A DNA stretch of 64,000 bases, from assembly GCF_003583365.1 (NCBI RefSeq), contig NZ_QXED01000001.1, positions 992,001 to 1,056,000 of the forward strand. The letters run 5' to 3'. Origin of the DNA: Fibrisoma montanum (GTDB lineage Bacteria > Bacteroidota > Bacteroidia > Cytophagales > Spirosomataceae). The notes beneath the pieces are model-generated. The model was given only the letters and a program-made list of their open reading frames with translations, was not told where the DNA came from and did no database searches. Below, in pieces: positions 9,189 to 19,208 of this stretch; within the stretch, counting starts at the first letter, position 1, and each line of letters starts with the position of its first letter. The translations under genes were made by a program, and so were the position numbers.

Positions 9189-10178
9189 TTAATCTTCGTC
9201 TAATCTGTATTTGGCTACGTCCATGCCGAAGGTTAACCCTTTTTCGGCAACCAATTGTTCAAGCTCTGTCAACGACTTCTTACCGAAGTTACGGAACTTC
9301 ATCATATCTGAAATCTCCAGACGAACCAGATCACCCAGCGTCCGTACGTCAGCTGACTTCAGGCAGTTGTAGGCTCGTACAGATAGGTCCAGATCAGATA
9401 ACGGTGTTTTAAGAAGCTTCCGCATGTGCAGTACTTCTTCATCCACGACATTCTCTTCTTCCGGCTTAGTTGTTTCGAACGTCATCGTCTGATCCGAGAA
9501 CAACATGAAGTGCTGAATCAGGATGTACGCTGCACCTTTCAGAGCATCTTCCGGGTGGATAGACCCATCCGTTTCAATGTCCAGCAACAGCCGCTCATAG
9601 TCAGTTTTCTGCTCAACCCGGGTGTTCTCAACGCTATATTTCACGTTCTTGATAGGCGTGTAGATAGCATCGATAGGAATATGGCCAAACGCTAGTTCGT
9701 TGGCCCGTGGCTCATCAGCCGGAACATATCCGCGGCCTTTCTCCACAATAATTTCCATTTCCAGATCGCGGGTATCGTCAATATGACAGATTTCCAGCTC
9801 CGGGTTCAATACCTCGAACGAAGGCGAAAACTTCGATATATCACCGGCCTTAAGGACCGATTGCTTCTTGATGGTAACCGTAATTTTGTTGTCAACCATG
9901 TCCGAAATCTTCTTAAACCGAACCATTTTCAGGTTCAGGATAATCTCGGTTACATCCTCAACAACCCCCTCAATCGAGGAAAACTCGTGTAACACGCCGG
10001 GGAATTTTACGCTGGTGATAGCATATCCCTCCAGCGATGACAGCAGAATACGCCGAAGGGCGTTGCCGATTGTCACACCGTATCCTTTTTCAAGGGGCTT
10101 AAACTCAAACACCCCGTGAAAGTCGTCGGCTTTCTCCACTACGACCTTGTCGGGCATTTGGAACGCTAAAATTGACAT
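9189..10178 (-). CDS. rpoA: RNA polymerase alpha subunit
   Basis: Full-length alpha (329 aa). The N-terminal dimerisation domain carries [17 protein letters not shown] at about 35-55, and a charged linker near 245-260 precedes the C-terminal domain with the helix-hairpin-helix segment [20 protein letters not shown]. It assembles the polymerase core, and its C-terminal domain contacts promoter DNA and activators. It sits in the usual rpsD-rpoA-rplQ order, with long gaps containing hairpins on both sides. Confidence 0.98.
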   Translation of the reverse strand: MSILAFQMPDKVVVEKADDFHGVFEFKPLEKGYGVTIGNALRRILLSSLEGYAITSVKFPGVLHEFSSIEGVVEDVTEIILNLKMVRFKKISDMVDNKITVTIKKQSVLKAGDISKFSPSFEVLNPELEICHIDDTRDLEMEIIVEKGRGYVPADEPRANELAFGHIPIDAIYTPIKNVKYSVENTRVEQKTDYERLLLDIETDGSIHPEDALKGAAYILIQHFMLFSDQTMTFETTKPEEENVVDEEVLHMRKLLKTPLSDLDLSVRAYNCLKSADVRTLGDLVRLEISDMMKFRNFGKKSLTELEQLVAEKGLTFGMDVAKYRLDED

Positions 10179-10237
10179 ACGTTTCGTATTTTTTACAGCA
10201 GTTCGTCTGCCTATGGAGTGAAGACTAATTCCGTCCT

Positions 10238-10300
10238 CAGTTGTAGTTAACAGTTCGCAGGCTATTCACCCCAAGCCGAAACCGGCAACTGAAAACTATA
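10238..10300 (-). repeat. Intra-operon inverted repeat, rpsD-rpoA junction
   Basis: Left arm 10238-10261 reads as 7-base units such as CAGTTGT and AGTTAAC. Right arm 10271-10300, read on the minus strand, gives units such as AGTTTTC and AGTTGCC. The arms pair imperfectly. A separate small hairpin (TTGGCAG with CTGCCAA) follows at 10312-10338. This junction is 165 bases, the longest of its kind here. Confidence 0.55.
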
Positions 10301-10343
10301 TATGGTATAAATTGGCAGAATCTAATTGATCCTGCCAACCTGA

Positions 10344-10949
10344 TTACTTCGAATACAATTCGACGATCAACTGCTCGTTGATGTTTTCCGGAATCTGATC
10401 ACGCTCAGGATAGCTAATAAACTTCCCTGTCATTTGCTGACCATCCCATTCAACCCAATTGTACCGCTTTACATTCCGGGCAGAGAGGCTTGTTGCAATG
10501 GCTTCCAGTGACTTCGACTTTTCCCGAACACCAATGAGCTGACCAGGCTTGAGCGAATAAGACGGAATGTTCACTACTTCACCATCAACAATGATGTGCT
10601 TATGAGACACAAGCTGACGGGCTGCCCGACGGGTAGGAGCAATACCCAGGCGGTACACGGTGTTATCCAGACGAGCTTCGCAAAGCTTGAGCAGGTTTTC
10701 ACCCGTAATACCCTGTTTTACCTGCGCCCGGTGGAAGAGTGCCCGGAACTGGCGCTCAAGAATACCGTAGGTGTATTTTACTTTTTGTTTCTCTGTCAAC
10801 TGAACCGCATATTCGGATTGCTTCCGCTTACGGCCGCGGCCGTGCATACCCGGCGCGTAGTTTTTCTTTTGAAGCGCTTTGTTCGGTCCTAGAATCGGTT
10901 CGCCGAACTTCCGCGAGATTTTGGCTTTTGGCCCAATATAACGTGCCAT
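10344..10949 (-). CDS. rpsD: 30S ribosomal protein S4
   Basis: A 201-residue S4, with the N-terminal [17 protein letters not shown] and the S4 RNA-binding domain ([27 protein letters not shown]). A primary 16S-binding protein of the small subunit. The N-terminal zinc cysteines found in some S4 proteins are absent. It lies between rpsK and rpoA as in most Bacteroidota. Confidence 0.98.
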   Translation of the reverse strand: MARYIGPKAKISRKFGEPILGPNKALQKKNYAPGMHGRGRKRKQSEYAVQLTEKQKVKYTYGILERQFRALFHRAQVKQGITGENLLKLCEARLDNTVYRLGIAPTRRAARQLVSHKHIIVDGEVVNIPSYSLKPGQLIGVREKSKSLEAIATSLSARNVKRYNWVEWDGQQMTGKFISYPERDQIPENINEQLIVELYSK

Positions 10950-10955
10950 TCTTTA

Positions 10956-11022
10956 ATGAATGAATAATTGTGAAACATTGGACAGACACAACTAAATGTC
11001 GCCTGCCCCTATTCATGTCATC
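10956..11022 (-). repeat. Weak intra-operon inverted repeat, rpsK-rpsD junction
   Basis: The segment ATGAATGAATAATTG on the left can pair partly with the ATTCATGTCAT stretch on the right, with a second short match (ACATT/AATGT) inside. It is the least convincing member of the junction hairpin series; the gap is 77 bases. Confidence 0.3.
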
Positions 11023-11026
11023 CGTA

Positions 11027-11422
11027 TTATACGCGACGACGCTTTGGCGGCCGGCACCCATTGTGCGGCAGCGGGGTGATATCACGGATAGTAGTCACTT
11101 CGATACCAGAGTTCTGGATGGTCCGAATCGCTGATTCACGACCTGAACCCGGGCCCTTCACGAACACTTCTGCTTTCCGCATACCCAATTCATGAGCAAC
11201 GGCTGCGCAGTTTTGTGCAGCTGTCTGAGCTGCATACGGTGTGTTCTTCTTAGAGCCGCGGAATCCCATTTTACCAGCCGATGCCCAGGAAATTACCTGG
11301 CCATTCATGTTGGTAATCGAAATGATAATGTTATTGAACGTAGCCCGGATGTGTACCTGACCAACCGGTTCAACAACAACTACCCGCTTTTTCGCTTTGT
11401 CTTTGCGTTTTGCTTGAGCCAT
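11027..11422 (-). CDS. rpsK: 30S ribosomal protein S11
   Basis: 131-residue S11 with the conserved [32 protein letters not shown] and C-terminal [13 protein letters not shown] motifs. It forms part of the platform of the 30S subunit near the 3' end of 16S rRNA. Confidence 0.98.
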   Translation of the reverse strand: MAQAKRKDKAKKRVVVVEPVGQVHIRATFNNIIISITNMNGQVISWASAGKMGFRGSKKNTPYAAQTAAQNCAAVAHELGMRKAEVFVKGPGSGRESAIRTIQNSGIEVTTIRDITPLPHNGCRPPKRRRV

Positions 11423-11428
11423 TTTTTT

Positions 11429-11500
11429 AGTTGTCAGCCCCTTGGCTTACTTGCCGTTAGTCTACTAAGCGACGAGTCGTAAACCGGAAACTGTAAACGT
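11429..11500 (-). repeat. Intra-operon inverted repeat, rpsM-rpsK junction
   Basis: The right arm 11476-11500, read on the minus strand, is a clean 7-base series (units such as CGTTTAC and AGTTTCC). The left arm 11429-11455 is a diverged version that pairs with many G-U and mismatched positions. The gap is 85 bases. Confidence 0.5.
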
Positions 11501-11507
11501 TTTACTG

Positions 11508-11885
11508 TTACTTAGTCGCCTTTTTCTTATTAGCAACCGTCTTCCGTTTTCCTTTGCGCGTGCGAGAGTTATTCTTCGTGTGCTGACCACGTACCGGTAA
11601 ACCTTTACGGTGACGTAGTCCGCGATAACAACCGATGTCCATTAAACGCTTAATACTCAGCTGAACTTCTGAACGCAAGGCCCCTTCGACTTTGTATTCA
11701 TTTGAGATCGCGTTACGAACAGCACTTGATTCTTCATCAGTCCATTCGCTTGCTTTCTTGTCAACGCTGATACCAGCATCTGTCAGGATTTTCTTCGCCC
11801 GGCTCCGACCAATACCGTAGATGTAGGTCAACGCGATCTCACCACGTTTCTTGTCCGGAATATCAACACCTGCAATCCGTGCCAT
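11508..11885 (-). CDS. rpsM: 30S ribosomal protein S13
   Basis: 125-residue S13 beginning [10 protein letters not shown], with the helix-two-turn-helix segment ([14 protein letters not shown]), the [17 protein letters not shown] motif and a Lys-rich end. Located in the small-subunit head, contacting the P-site tRNA. Confidence 0.98.
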   Translation of the reverse strand: MARIAGVDIPDKKRGEIALTYIYGIGRSRAKKILTDAGISVDKKASEWTDEESSAVRNAISNEYKVEGALRSEVQLSIKRLMDIGCYRGLRHRKGLPVRGQHTKNNSRTRKGKRKTVANKKKATK

Positions 11886-11891
11886 ATTTGC

Positions 11892-12008
11892 TTAGCCTTG
11901 TCTTTGTTTGTATCTGGGGTTTTTCTTGTTGATCACGTACAGCTTCCCTTTCCGACGGATCACGATGCAGTCTTCGCTGCGCTTTTTGATAGACGCTTTA
12001 ACCTTCAT
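11892..12008 (-). CDS. rpmJ: 50S ribosomal protein L36 (zinc-free form)
   Basis: A 38-codon gene found by translating the rpsM-infA gap. The product starts [10 protein letters not shown] and ends [12 protein letters not shown], a full L36. The zinc ligands of the C+ form (Cys at 11, 14, 27 and His at 33) are reduced to a single Cys at 14, so this is the non-zinc type usual in this phylum. It ends 6 bases before the rpsM start. Confidence 0.97.
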   Translation of the reverse strand: MKVKASIKKRSEDCIVIRRKGKLYVINKKNPRYKQRQG

Positions 12009-12017
12009 GATTCAAAA

Positions 12018-12092
12018 AGTTTCGGTCTTTGGTTTTCGGTTATCAGCCTTCGGCAACAACCCAGCCGAAAACTGTATTCCAAAAACTGCAAA
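12018..12092 (-). repeat. Intra-operon heptad hairpin, infA-rpmJ junction
   Basis: The left arm 12018-12047 divides into consecutive 7-base units (AGTTTCG, then GTCTTTG, and so on). The right arm 12064-12092, read on the minus strand, gives the same kind of series (AGTTTGC, then AGTTTTT). The arms pair imperfectly around a short loop. The gap is 85 bases. Confidence 0.65.
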
Positions 12093-12093
12093 C

Positions 12094-12312
12094 TCATTTA
12101 TACCGGTACACAATACGTGCCTTACTCAAATCGTAAGGCGACATTTCCAACTTTACGCGATCTCCCGGCAAAATCTTGATATAATTCATGCGCATTTTAC
12201 CGGAAATGTGAGCAATTACCTCGTGCTTATTTGCCAGTTCAACCCTGAACATTGCATTTGATAATGCCTCCAATATTACACCATCCTGCTCTATAGAATT
12301 CTGTTTAGCCAT
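12094..12312 (-). CDS. infA: Translation initiation factor IF-1
   Basis: 72 residues, a single OB fold ([51 protein letters not shown]). It binds the A site of the 30S subunit during initiation. Seven bases separate it from map, so the two are surely co-transcribed. Confidence 0.98.
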   Translation of the reverse strand: MAKQNSIEQDGVILEALSNAMFRVELANKHEVIAHISGKMRMNYIKILPGDRVKLEMSPYDLSKARIVYRYK

Positions 12313-12319
12313 AATCGCA

Positions 12320-13132
12320 TTAAGCCGCCATCAGTTCACTCGTTTCAACCATCAGGCTTGTGTTTGCCGTTACTGCCTCGATGTATTCAAAGGTTGTCAG
12401 AACCTCTGGCTTTCCTTTACGGACTGCTACCGTATGCTCAAAGTGTGCAGAAGGCTTGCGGTCAGCTGTCCGGATGGTCCATCCATCGCGCTCCTGAACG
12501 ATTCCTTTCTTACCGAAGTTTATCATCGGCTCAATTGCCAGAATCATTCCTTCCTTTAACTTCGGACCTTGGCCACGCTTTCCGTAGTTAGGTACTTCCG
12601 GGGCTTCATGTAGATGCTGACCAACGCCATGACCTACTAATTCACGTACCACCGAATAGCCAAAGCGCTCTGAGTACGTTTGAATTGCATAGCCGATGTC
12701 ACCAACACGTCCTCCATCAACGGCTTTCTCAAGACCAACATAGAGCGACTCTTTGGTTCGAGACAACAGACGGCGTACGGCCTGACTTACTTCACCTACC
12801 GGGTAGGTATACGCGCTATCGCTATGAAAGCCATTTAGCAACACACCGCAATCAATCGACACAATGTCTCCGTCGCGAAGCTCGTAACGCCCGGGAATTC
12901 CGTGCACTACCACGTCGTTGACAGAAATGCAAAGCGAAGCAGGAAACTTGTTATAACCTTTGAAAGAAGGTAAACCACCGTTATCTCTGATAAACGTTTC
13001 GGCTACCTCGTCAAGTTCCTTGGTCGTAATTCCGGGACGAATAAGTTTAGCAACCTCGGCATGAGCTTTCCCCAACACCTGTGCACTAATCTTAATCAGG
13101 TTGATTTCTTCATCACTTCTGAAGAAAATCAT
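12320..13132 (-). CDS. map: Methionine aminopeptidase type I
   Basis: It removes the initiator Met from nascent proteins. All five metal ligands of the pita-bread fold are visible: the two Asp in SIDCGV and HSDSAY, His in [12 protein letters not shown], Glu in LAIEPM and Glu in HFEHTVAV. The frame extends upstream to 13156, only 4 bases from secY, but family members start [10 protein letters not shown]-like, so 13132 (270 aa) is preferred. It is part of the secY-map-infA segment. Confidence 0.95.
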   Translation of the reverse strand: MIFFRSDEEINLIKISAQVLGKAHAEVAKLIRPGITTKELDEVAETFIRDNGGLPSFKGYNKFPASLCISVNDVVVHGIPGRYELRDGDIVSIDCGVLLNGFHSDSAYTYPVGEVSQAVRRLLSRTKESLYVGLEKAVDGGRVGDIGYAIQTYSERFGYSVVRELVGHGVGQHLHEAPEVPNYGKRGQGPKLKEGMILAIEPMINFGKKGIVQERDGWTIRTADRKPSAHFEHTVAVRKGKPEVLTTFEYIEAVTANTSLMVETSELMAA

Positions 13133-13160
13133 TTTATCTTTCCCAGACCCAGACATCGTG

Positions 13161-14477
13161 TTAAGCGGCTACAGTCTCACCGGCACGGCCTTGTACCCGC
13201 CCTGATTTCATCAATCCTTCATACCGGCGCATCAGCAGGTAACTTTCTACCTGTTGCAGTGTATCCAGTACTACCCCTACCATAATCAGTAGTGACGTAC
13301 CGCCAAAGAATTGGGCAAAACCACTCGTCATGCCTAACAGGTTAGCGATGGCAGGCAGAATTGCAACAATGGCCAGCATGATTGCGCCCGGCAACGTGAT
13401 CCGGTCTAACACCGTTCCAATGTATTCAGACGTTTGAATGCCTGGCTTCACTCCTGGAATAAAACCACCACTACGTTTCATATCATCGGCAATTTGTGTC
13501 GGGTTAACCGAAATAGCCGTATAGAAAAACGTAAAGACTATGATTAACAGGGCAAAGAGCAAGTTATACTGCCAGGTCGTATAGCTTTGAAAAGCATTCT
13601 GAACACCAGCGGCAAAATCGCTTTTCTCTGAAAAAAGCCCTGCCAGATACGTAGGAATGAACATCAACGCCTGGGCAAAAATAATCGGCATTACCCCCGC
13701 AGCATTAAGCTTTAGCGGTAAGTACTGGCGCTGACCACCAACCACTTTGTTACCAATTACCTGCTTCGCGTATTGGATAGGTATCCGACGGACTGCCTGA
13801 GTGAGCACTACGGCCCCCATGATTACGAAGAACAGAGCAACTAATTCCAGCACAAAAATCAAAGCACCTGCTGATCCACGCGACAAGGCTTCACCATAAA
13901 TAGATCCCGGCAAACGTGATACAATTCCGATCATGATGATCATCGAAATACCATTGCCGATACCCTTATCCGTAATCCGCTCGCCTAACCACATACAAAA
14001 GATGGTGCCTGACGTCAGAATGAATACCGATGATATCGTGAACAAACCCCGATCAATCAGTAGAGCCTCGGTAGGAACAGTTGTCTGAACGTATGTGATA
14101 GCCTGTACTGCCGTCACAAAAATCGTTAACACACGGGTAATCTGATTTAACCGCTTACGGCCCGACTCTCCCTCTTTCTGCATTTTCTGGAAATAAGGCA
14201 GAGCCAGCGTCAGCAACTGTATTGCAATAGAGGCCGAGATATACGGCATAATGCCCAGCGCGAAAATCGACGCTTTACTGAACGCACCACCCAAAAAGGT
14301 ATCCAGCAAACCAAGCAACCCTTGCGGGCGAAGGTTCAGACGATCAGGGTCAACGCCTGGCAGTACAATTTGGGTACCCAGACGAAAAGCCGTAATGAAC
14401 AATAGCGTGTTGAGGATACGTGTCCGCAACTCTTCTATTGCAAATATATTCTTAAGAGTGGTGATGAATCGGTTCAT
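13161..14477 (-). CDS. secY: Preprotein translocase channel subunit SecY
   Basis: 438 residues, ten transmembrane segments, starting FITTLKNIFAIEELRTRILNTL. The family motif LGIMPYISASIAIQLL lies near the plug region, and GERITDKGIGNGISMIIMIGI is at about 170-190. It forms the inner-membrane protein-conducting channel with SecE and SecG. It follows rplO by 28 bases, the classical spc order. Confidence 0.98.
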   Translation of the reverse strand: MNRFITTLKNIFAIEELRTRILNTLLFITAFRLGTQIVLPGVDPDRLNLRPQGLLGLLDTFLGGAFSKASIFALGIMPYISASIAIQLLTLALPYFQKMQKEGESGRKRLNQITRVLTIFVTAVQAITYVQTTVPTEALLIDRGLFTISSVFILTSGTIFCMWLGERITDKGIGNGISMIIMIGIVSRLPGSIYGEALSRGSAGALIFVLELVALFFVIMGAVVLTQAVRRIPIQYAKQVIGNKVVGGQRQYLPLKLNAAGVMPIIFAQALMFIPTYLAGLFSEKSDFAAGVQNAFQSYTTWQYNLLFALLIIVFTFFYTAISVNPTQIADDMKRSGGFIPGVKPGIQTSEYIGTVLDRITLPGAIMLAIVAILPAIANLLGMTSGFAQFFGGTSLLIMVGVVLDTLQQVESYLLMRRYEGLMKSGRVQGRAGETVAA

Positions 14478-14505
14478 AAAAAGTTGCGGCCGTTGCCGTG
14501 CTCAC

Positions 14506-14982
14506 TTATTGATTCGCTCCCTCGCTAACTTCTCTAACAGGAACAACAGCTTTACCACCTGCCTTTTCAATAGCCTCTTTGGCGCTTACTGAAAACGCAT
14601 GAGCATGAATCTCAACGGCAGCTGTTAGTTCCCCCCGGCTGAGAACCTTCACAAGGTCCTTGTTGCCTACAATACCGTGTTGCTTCAAAAACGCAAGATC
14701 AACAACAGTAGCGTTCGTTTCTTTAACCAAGGCCTCGATCAAGTCTAGATTGATTGGTTTGTACTCTACGCGGGTCGGATTCTTAAAGCCAAACTTTGGC
14801 ACCCGACGCTGTAGTGGCATCTGACCACCTTCAAAATTTAATTTCTGGCTATAGCCTGAGCGCGATTGCGCTCCTTTATGACCACGGGTTGACGTACCGC
14901 CCATCCCTGATCCTTGCCCGCGTCCGACTCGCTTTCGCTCTCTGACGGAACCCTTAGCCGGTCTAAGGTTGCTTAAATTCAT
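14506..14982 (-). CDS. rplO: 50S ribosomal protein L15
   Basis: 158 residues with the Gly-rich N-terminal extension of L15 (KRVGRGQGSGMGGTSTRGHKG), which threads into 23S rRNA, and a C-terminal globular domain. Normal length. Confidence 0.98.
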   Translation of the reverse strand: MNLSNLRPAKGSVRERKRVGRGQGSGMGGTSTRGHKGAQSRSGYSQKLNFEGGQMPLQRRVPKFGFKNPTRVEYKPINLDLIEALVKETNATVVDLAFLKQHGIVGNKDLVKVLSRGELTAAVEIHAHAFSVSAKEAIEKAGGKAVVPVREVSEGANQ

Positions 14983-15006
14983 TGTTCTGTTTCGTTAAAA
15001 ATAGCT

Positions 15007-15069
15007 GATTCTTTTGACTCATTTTGCCCTGAAGCCATATGTTTCAGCGCCCAATGAATCAAAAGAATC
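15007..15069 (-). repeat. Near-perfect intra-operon hairpin, rpmD-rplO junction
   Basis: A 17-base arm at 15007-15023 (GATTCTTTTGACTCATT) pairs with 15053-15069 at 16 of 17 positions; the odd pair is G-U in the minus-strand RNA or a mismatch. A second small hairpin (CTGAA/TTCAG) lies in the loop. There is no T-run, so it is unlikely to be a strong terminator. The gap is 97 bases. Confidence 0.7.
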
Positions 15070-15079
15070 GCAAAGATAC

Positions 15080-15259
15080 TTAAATTTCTTCAACCTTCAC
15101 CAGGTGTTGTACCTTTCGGATTGTACCTGCCAGCGCGTCGTTGTATTCCAACTCAATGCTGCGGTTGATCTTTCCTAATCCCAGTGATTTTATCGCGTTC
15201 TTCTGTGTCTGCGGACGGTCAATAGTGCTTCTGACCTGCGTGATTCGTACTCGTGCCAT
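15080..15259 (-). CDS. rpmD: 50S ribosomal protein L30
   Basis: A 59-residue gene found by translating the rpsE-rplO gap. The product begins MARVRITQVRSTIDRP and contains NAIKSLGLGKINRS, the L30 hallmark, ending in VKVEEI. Fifteen bases separate it from rpsE. Confidence 0.97.
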   Translation of the reverse strand: MARVRITQVRSTIDRPQTQKNAIKSLGLGKINRSIELEYNDALAGTIRKVQHLVKVEEI

Positions 15260-15274
15260 GTCTGTTGCTGTCTT

Positions 15275-15793
15275 TTAACCGTTAAACACTTTCGCCAGAC
15301 TAACCTGACGCTGAAAAGCTACCTGGTGAGGCAAACGCATGTGAGTCAGTGCATCCAGTGTTGCTTTCACCACATTATGTGGGTTTGAGGAACCTTTTGA
15401 CTTAGCCAATACATCGCGCACACCGGCTGACTCCAGCACGGCGCGCATTGCACCACCAGCGATAACTCCAGTACCAGGAGCTGCAGGCTTCAGCAGGACA
15501 AAGCCACCGCTGAACTTACCTTCCATTTCATGAGGTACCGTATGCTTCAGCAAAGGAATCTGAACCAGATTCTTCTTAGCATCTTCCACGCCTTTGGCAA
15601 TAGCATCCGTTACTTCGTTTGCTTTACCTAAGCCGTACCCTACTACTCCATTACCATCACCGACGACGACAATCGCCGAGAAACTGAACCGGCGACCACC
15701 TTTTACCACCTTTGCAACGCGGTTGATGGCTACCACCCGCTCTTTCAGGTCGGCTTCGTTTACCTTTGTCGGTCTTGCTGCGTTCGTTACCAT
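15275..15793 (-). CDS. rpsE: 30S ribosomal protein S5
   Basis: S5 with the double-stranded RNA-binding fold ([21 protein letters not shown]) and the C-terminal domain ([20 protein letters not shown]). The frame runs upstream to 15832, but that would overlap rplR by 32 bases; Met at 15793 leaves a 7-base gap and gives a 172-residue protein of normal length. Confidence 0.96.
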   Translation of the reverse strand: MVTNAARPTKVNEADLKERVVAINRVAKVVKGGRRFSFSAIVVVGDGNGVVGYGLGKANEVTDAIAKGVEDAKKNLVQIPLLKHTVPHEMEGKFSGGFVLLKPAAPGTGVIAGGAMRAVLESAGVRDVLAKSKGSSNPHNVVKATLDALTHMRLPHQVAFQRQVSLAKVFNG

Positions 15794-15800
15794 TGCTTGC

Positions 15801-16154
15801 TTAGAACTTGAGGCCCCCCTCGCGGGCTGCATCGGCCAGTGCTTTTACTTTACCGTGATACAAATAGCCGTTTCGATCGAATACAGCTGCGCTGATGTTT
15901 TGAGCGGTTGCTTTCTCAGCCAGCCGCTGACCAACTTTCTTCGCTGCGTCGACGGTAAAGCCGTCTATTTCAGTCTTCAGCTCAAGTGAAGAAGCAGCTG
16001 CCAGTGTACGGCCTGCTTCATCATCGATCAGCTGAGCATAAATCGCTTTGTTAGAGCGAAATACAGATAGACGCGGACGTTCAGCAGTCCCGGAAATTTT
16101 TGCCCGGATGCTATATTTGATCCGTTGTCTTCTTGCTTGCTTATTCGTTGCCAT
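15801..16154 (-). CDS. rplR: 50S ribosomal protein L18
   Basis: 117 residues with the basic N-terminus and the [20 protein letters not shown] and [21 protein letters not shown] motifs. It binds 5S rRNA in the central protuberance. Confidence 0.98.
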   Translation of the reverse strand: MATNKQARRQRIKYSIRAKISGTAERPRLSVFRSNKAIYAQLIDDEAGRTLAAASSLELKTEIDGFTVDAAKKVGQRLAEKATAQNISAAVFDRNGYLYHGKVKALADAAREGGLKF

Positions 16155-16185
16155 ATTATTTGATTCCGACCAAATAGGCGTTTAA

Positions 16186-16740
16186 TTATTTTTTTGACGA
16201 GGACTTACCAGCCTTCCGACGAACCTGCTCACCTACAAAGCGAATACCTTTTCCTTTGTATGGTTCAACTTTACGCAGGGAACGAATTTTAGCTGCTACG
16301 TCGCCGATCAGTTGCTTATCTAAGCCTTCTAATGATACTTTCGGGTTTTGCCCTTTTTCAGTAACCGCCGTAACTTTTATTTCAGGCGGAATAGCTACGA
16401 ACACATTGTGTGAATAACCGAGGTTCAATTCAAGTACATTGTTCGTAACAGACGCTTTATAACCAACCCCGATTACTTCGAGATCGACCTTAAAGCCTGT
16501 ACTTACGCCAGTCACCATGTTGTTTACTAATGAACGGTACAGACCGTGCAGAGCTTTATGGCGCTTTTGTTCCGTTGGGCGAGACACCTGTATTTGACCG
16601 TCCTGGACTTCAACCGAGATGTCCGGATCAATCGTTTGGGTCAGAGTACCTTTAGGGCCTTTCACAGTGACGATATTGTTGTCGTAAGACAAGGTTACGT
16701 TACTGGGTAGGGCGATTGGTTTTTTACCTATACGTGACAT
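16186..16740 (-). CDS. rplF: 50S ribosomal protein L6
   Basis: 184 residues with two L6 repeats: MSRIGKKPIALPSNV at the start, and the C-terminal signature around KVEPYKGKGIRFVGEQVRRKAGKS. It lies near the factor-binding site of the 50S subunit. Confidence 0.98.
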   Translation of the reverse strand: MSRIGKKPIALPSNVTLSYDNNIVTVKGPKGTLTQTIDPDISVEVQDGQIQVSRPTEQKRHKALHGLYRSLVNNMVTGVSTGFKVDLEVIGVGYKASVTNNVLELNLGYSHNVFVAIPPEIKVTAVTEKGQNPKVSLEGLDKQLIGDVAAKIRSLRKVEPYKGKGIRFVGEQVRRKAGKSSSKK

Positions 16741-16753
16741 CGTTCAATCCAGA

Positions 16754-17152
16754 TTAATAAACGTAACACAATACCTCACCACCCACGTTAAGTGTCTTGG
16801 CTTCTTTATCTGTCATCACCCCTTTTGAGGTGGAGATGATAGCCACGCCCAGACCATTCAAGATCCGTGGCAGCTGATCGGCACCCCGATACTGACGCAG
16901 ACCTGGGCGGCTAATGCGCTGAAGATCTACGATAGCAGGCTGCTTCGTAACCGGATTGTACTTAAGTGCAATCTTGATGATGCCCTGGGGCGTACTATCA
17001 TCGAACTTATAGTTCTGAATGTACCCTTTGTCGTACAATACCTTTGTGATTTCTTTCTTTATGTTGGAAGCAGGAATTTCCACAACCCGGTGCTTTGCAC
17101 GGATAGCGTTTCTGATTCGAGTCAGATAATCTGCTATGGGATCTGTATTCAT
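16754..17152 (-). CDS. rpsH: 30S ribosomal protein S8
   Basis: 132 residues starting [16 protein letters not shown], with [13 protein letters not shown] near the C-terminus. It binds the central domain of 16S rRNA; in Escherichia coli S8 also represses the spc operon, which has not been shown for this group. The 89-base upstream gap holds a hairpin. Confidence 0.98.
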   Translation of the reverse strand: MNTDPIADYLTRIRNAIRAKHRVVEIPASNIKKEITKVLYDKGYIQNYKFDDSTPQGIIKIALKYNPVTKQPAIVDLQRISRPGLRQYRGADQLPRILNGLGVAIISTSKGVMTDKEAKTLNVGGEVLCYVY

Positions 17153-17178
17153 TTCGTTGTTGCGTTACTTGCAAACCC

Positions 17179-17214
17179 CTGTTTCCAAAAGAGTTCGCAA
17201 AATTACGGAAACAG
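17179..17214 (-). repeat. Short hairpin and possible -7 box, rpsN-rpsH junction
   Basis: CTGTTTCC at 17179-17186 pairs with GGAAACAG at 17207-17214. The loop contains, on the minus strand, TAATTTTG (17198-17205), a perfect -7 box match, but no TTTG lies at the right distance upstream. The gap is 89 bases, in the range of the other junction hairpins, though no 7-base words are visible. Confidence 0.35.
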
Positions 17215-17241
17215 AATTACAAATGAAAATGATGATTGGGC

Positions 17242-17511
17242 TTACCAGCTTGCCTTGGTTACGCCTGGAATTTTACCTGCCGAAGCCATCTCCCGGAATG
17301 TTACCCGTGAGATGCCGAACTTACGCATGTAGCCTCGCGGACGACCCGTCAGTTTGCAACGGTTGTGCAGCCGTACTGGCGATGCGTTTTTAGGCAACTT
17401 GTCAAGGCCAACGTAGTCACCGGCTGCTTTTAGGGCCGCACGCTTCGCTGCGTACTTCGCTACTAGTGCTTCGCGCTTCCGTTCCCGTGCTTTAATCGAT
17501 TCTTTTGCCAT
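17242..17511 (-). CDS. rpsN: 30S ribosomal protein S14 (long, zinc-free form)
   Basis: 89 residues starting [13 protein letters not shown], with the C-terminal [23 protein letters not shown]. It has only one Cys (NRCKLTGR), so it is the long C- form without a zinc ribbon. Confidence 0.98.
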   Translation of the reverse strand: MAKESIKARERKREALVAKYAAKRAALKAAGDYVGLDKLPKNASPVRLHNRCKLTGRPRGYMRKFGISRVTFREMASAGKIPGVTKASW

Positions 17512-17529
17512 GATTTAAACCTTTGTCGG

Positions 17530-18087
17530 TTATTTCTTACCAGCGTTAGCGAATGGCATACCCAGTGCTTTCAGTAACTCGTAGCTTTCGTTATCAGATG
17601 TTGCCGTCGTTACAAAAGTGATGTCCATGCCTGAAATACGGGCTACTTTATCGATGCTGATCTCAGGAAAGATAATCTGCTCCTGAACACCAAATGTGTA
17701 GTTTCCCCGACCATCAAATCCTTTGTCATTAACGCCTTTGAAGTCCCGTACCCGCGGTAATGAAACCGTAGTCAGACGATCAAGGAATTCGAACATCCGA
17801 TCACCGCGAAGTGTAACTTTCGCACCAATTGGCATGTTTTCGCGCAGTTTGAAGTTTGAAACGGCTTTCTTCGACATGGTTGCGACGGCTTTCTGACCTG
17901 TGATGGTTGTCAGCTCATCTACCCCAACGTCAACCAGTTTCTTATCAGCGACTGCTGCTCCAATACCTTTATTGATTACGATTTTGCTCAGCCGCGGTAC
18001 TTGCATAACCGACTTATACTGAAATCTTTCCTTCAACTGAGGTACGACTTCGTTCAAATATTTTTCTTTCAGTCTTGGCGTTGCCAT
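17530..18087 (-). CDS. rplE: 50S ribosomal protein L5
   Basis: 185 residues with the conserved [31 protein letters not shown] and [14 protein letters not shown] motifs. It binds 5S rRNA and contacts P-site tRNA. Confidence 0.98.
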   Translation of the reverse strand: MATPRLKEKYLNEVVPQLKERFQYKSVMQVPRLSKIVINKGIGAAVADKKLVDVGVDELTTITGQKAVATMSKKAVSNFKLRENMPIGAKVTLRGDRMFEFLDRLTTVSLPRVRDFKGVNDKGFDGRGNYTFGVQEQIIFPEISIDKVARISGMDITFVTTATSDNESYELLKALGMPFANAGKK

Positions 18088-18107
18088 CTCTTTAGACCTT
18101 TTCTGGT

Positions 18108-18467
18108 TTACTTACGACCTCCGTCAGGAATAAAATTGCCTGTCTTCTTTGAGAAGCGCTGCAGTTTACCCTTTTCGTTCAACTTGCGGCCGGTACGAGT
18201 AGGTTCCCCTGTCGTCGGATCCACTACCATCAGATTACTGATGTGAATTGATCCTTCCGTTTTTTCGAGGCTTCCCTGTGGATTTTGAGCAGTCGGCTTC
18301 AAGTGCTTCGTAATCATAGCGACCCCTTCAACACGAGCCCGATCTTTTTCCACAATGACTTCCTTTACCACCCCGCGCTGACCTTTTGAGTTACCTCCAA
18401 TGACCAATACGATATCGCCGGTCTTAATATGAAACTTATGTTTCGGCAGCTTTACTTTCTTTTCCAT
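18108..18467 (-). CDS. rplX: 50S ribosomal protein L24
   Basis: 119 residues with the KOW motif ([21 protein letters not shown]) near the N-terminus. An assembly initiator of the 50S subunit. Only three bases separate it from rplN. Confidence 0.98.
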   Translation of the reverse strand: MEKKVKLPKHKFHIKTGDIVLVIGGNSKGQRGVVKEVIVEKDRARVEGVAMITKHLKPTAQNPQGSLEKTEGSIHISNLMVVDPTTGEPTRTGRKLNEKGKLQRFSKKTGNFIPDGGRK

Positions 18468-18470
18468 TTT

Positions 18471-18839
18471 TTACAGTACCTCGGGTGCTAACGATACAAT
18501 TTTCATAAACTGCTTCTCGCGCAGTTCGCGTGCGACAGGTCCAAAGATTCGGGTACCCCGCGGCTCATCGTTATTATTCAGCAGTACGGCTGCGTTGTCT
18601 TCGAACCGGATGTACGATCCATCTTTCCGGCGTACTTCCTTTTTAGTGCGAACAACTACAGCTTTTGATACCGTACCCTTTTTCATATTGCTCGACGACA
18701 AAGCCTGCTTTACCGTCACAACAATTTTATCACCTACTGTTGCGTAGCGCTTACCGGTACCGCCCAGAACGCGGATAACCAGCACTTCTTTAGCGCCACT
18801 GTTATCGGCTACACTCAGTCTTGATTCTTGCTGTACCAT
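18471..18839 (-). CDS. rplN: 50S ribosomal protein L14
   Basis: 122 residues beginning [19 protein letters not shown], with the [27 protein letters not shown] signature region. It lies at the intersubunit face near the binding site of the silencing factor RsfS. Confidence 0.98.
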   Translation of the reverse strand: MVQQESRLSVADNSGAKEVLVIRVLGGTGKRYATVGDKIVVTVKQALSSSNMKKGTVSKAVVVRTKKEVRRKDGSYIRFEDNAAVLLNNNDEPRGTRIFGPVARELREKQFMKIVSLAPEVL

Positions 18840-18842
18840 GGC

Positions 18843-19196
18843 TTACTTCGCCTTTTCAATGATTTCGACTAGTCTCCAACGCTTGTTCTTGCTCAGCGGA
18901 CGAGTTTCCATGATGCGAACCGTGTCACCGATACCACACTCCTGGTTTTCATCGTGAGCCATAAATTTCTTAGTACGGTGCATAAATTTACCGTACATCG
19001 GGTGCTTCACTTTACGGTCAACAGCTACAGTAATTGTTTTCTGCATCTTGTTGCTAACCACTTTACCGATCCGCTCTTTCCGTGCATTCCGTCCAGTTCC
19101 TTCCTGAGAAGTTTGTACTGGAGCTGTTGCGGTTTGCTCAACGCTTGCCGCTGGCTCTTGCCCTTGTACGGGCTGCTGCTCCTGCTGCTGTTCCAT
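18843..19196 (-). CDS. rpsQ: 30S ribosomal protein S17 with Gln/Ala-rich N-terminal extension
   Basis: The S17 OB fold occupies residues 39-117 ([19 protein letters not shown], then [19 protein letters not shown]). Residues 1-38 are an extra low-complexity segment rich in Gln, Ala, Glu and Pro, with no initiator nearer the conserved part, so the extension is probably translated. The next gene upstream, rpmC, ends 12 bases away. Confidence 0.96.
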   Translation of the reverse strand: MEQQQEQQPVQGQEPAASVEQTATAPVQTSQEGTGRNARKERIGKVVSNKMQKTITVAVDRKVKHPMYGKFMHRTKKFMAHDENQECGIGDTVRIMETRPLSKNKRWRLVEIIEKAK

Positions 19197-19208
19197 CGTA
19201 CTATATAA

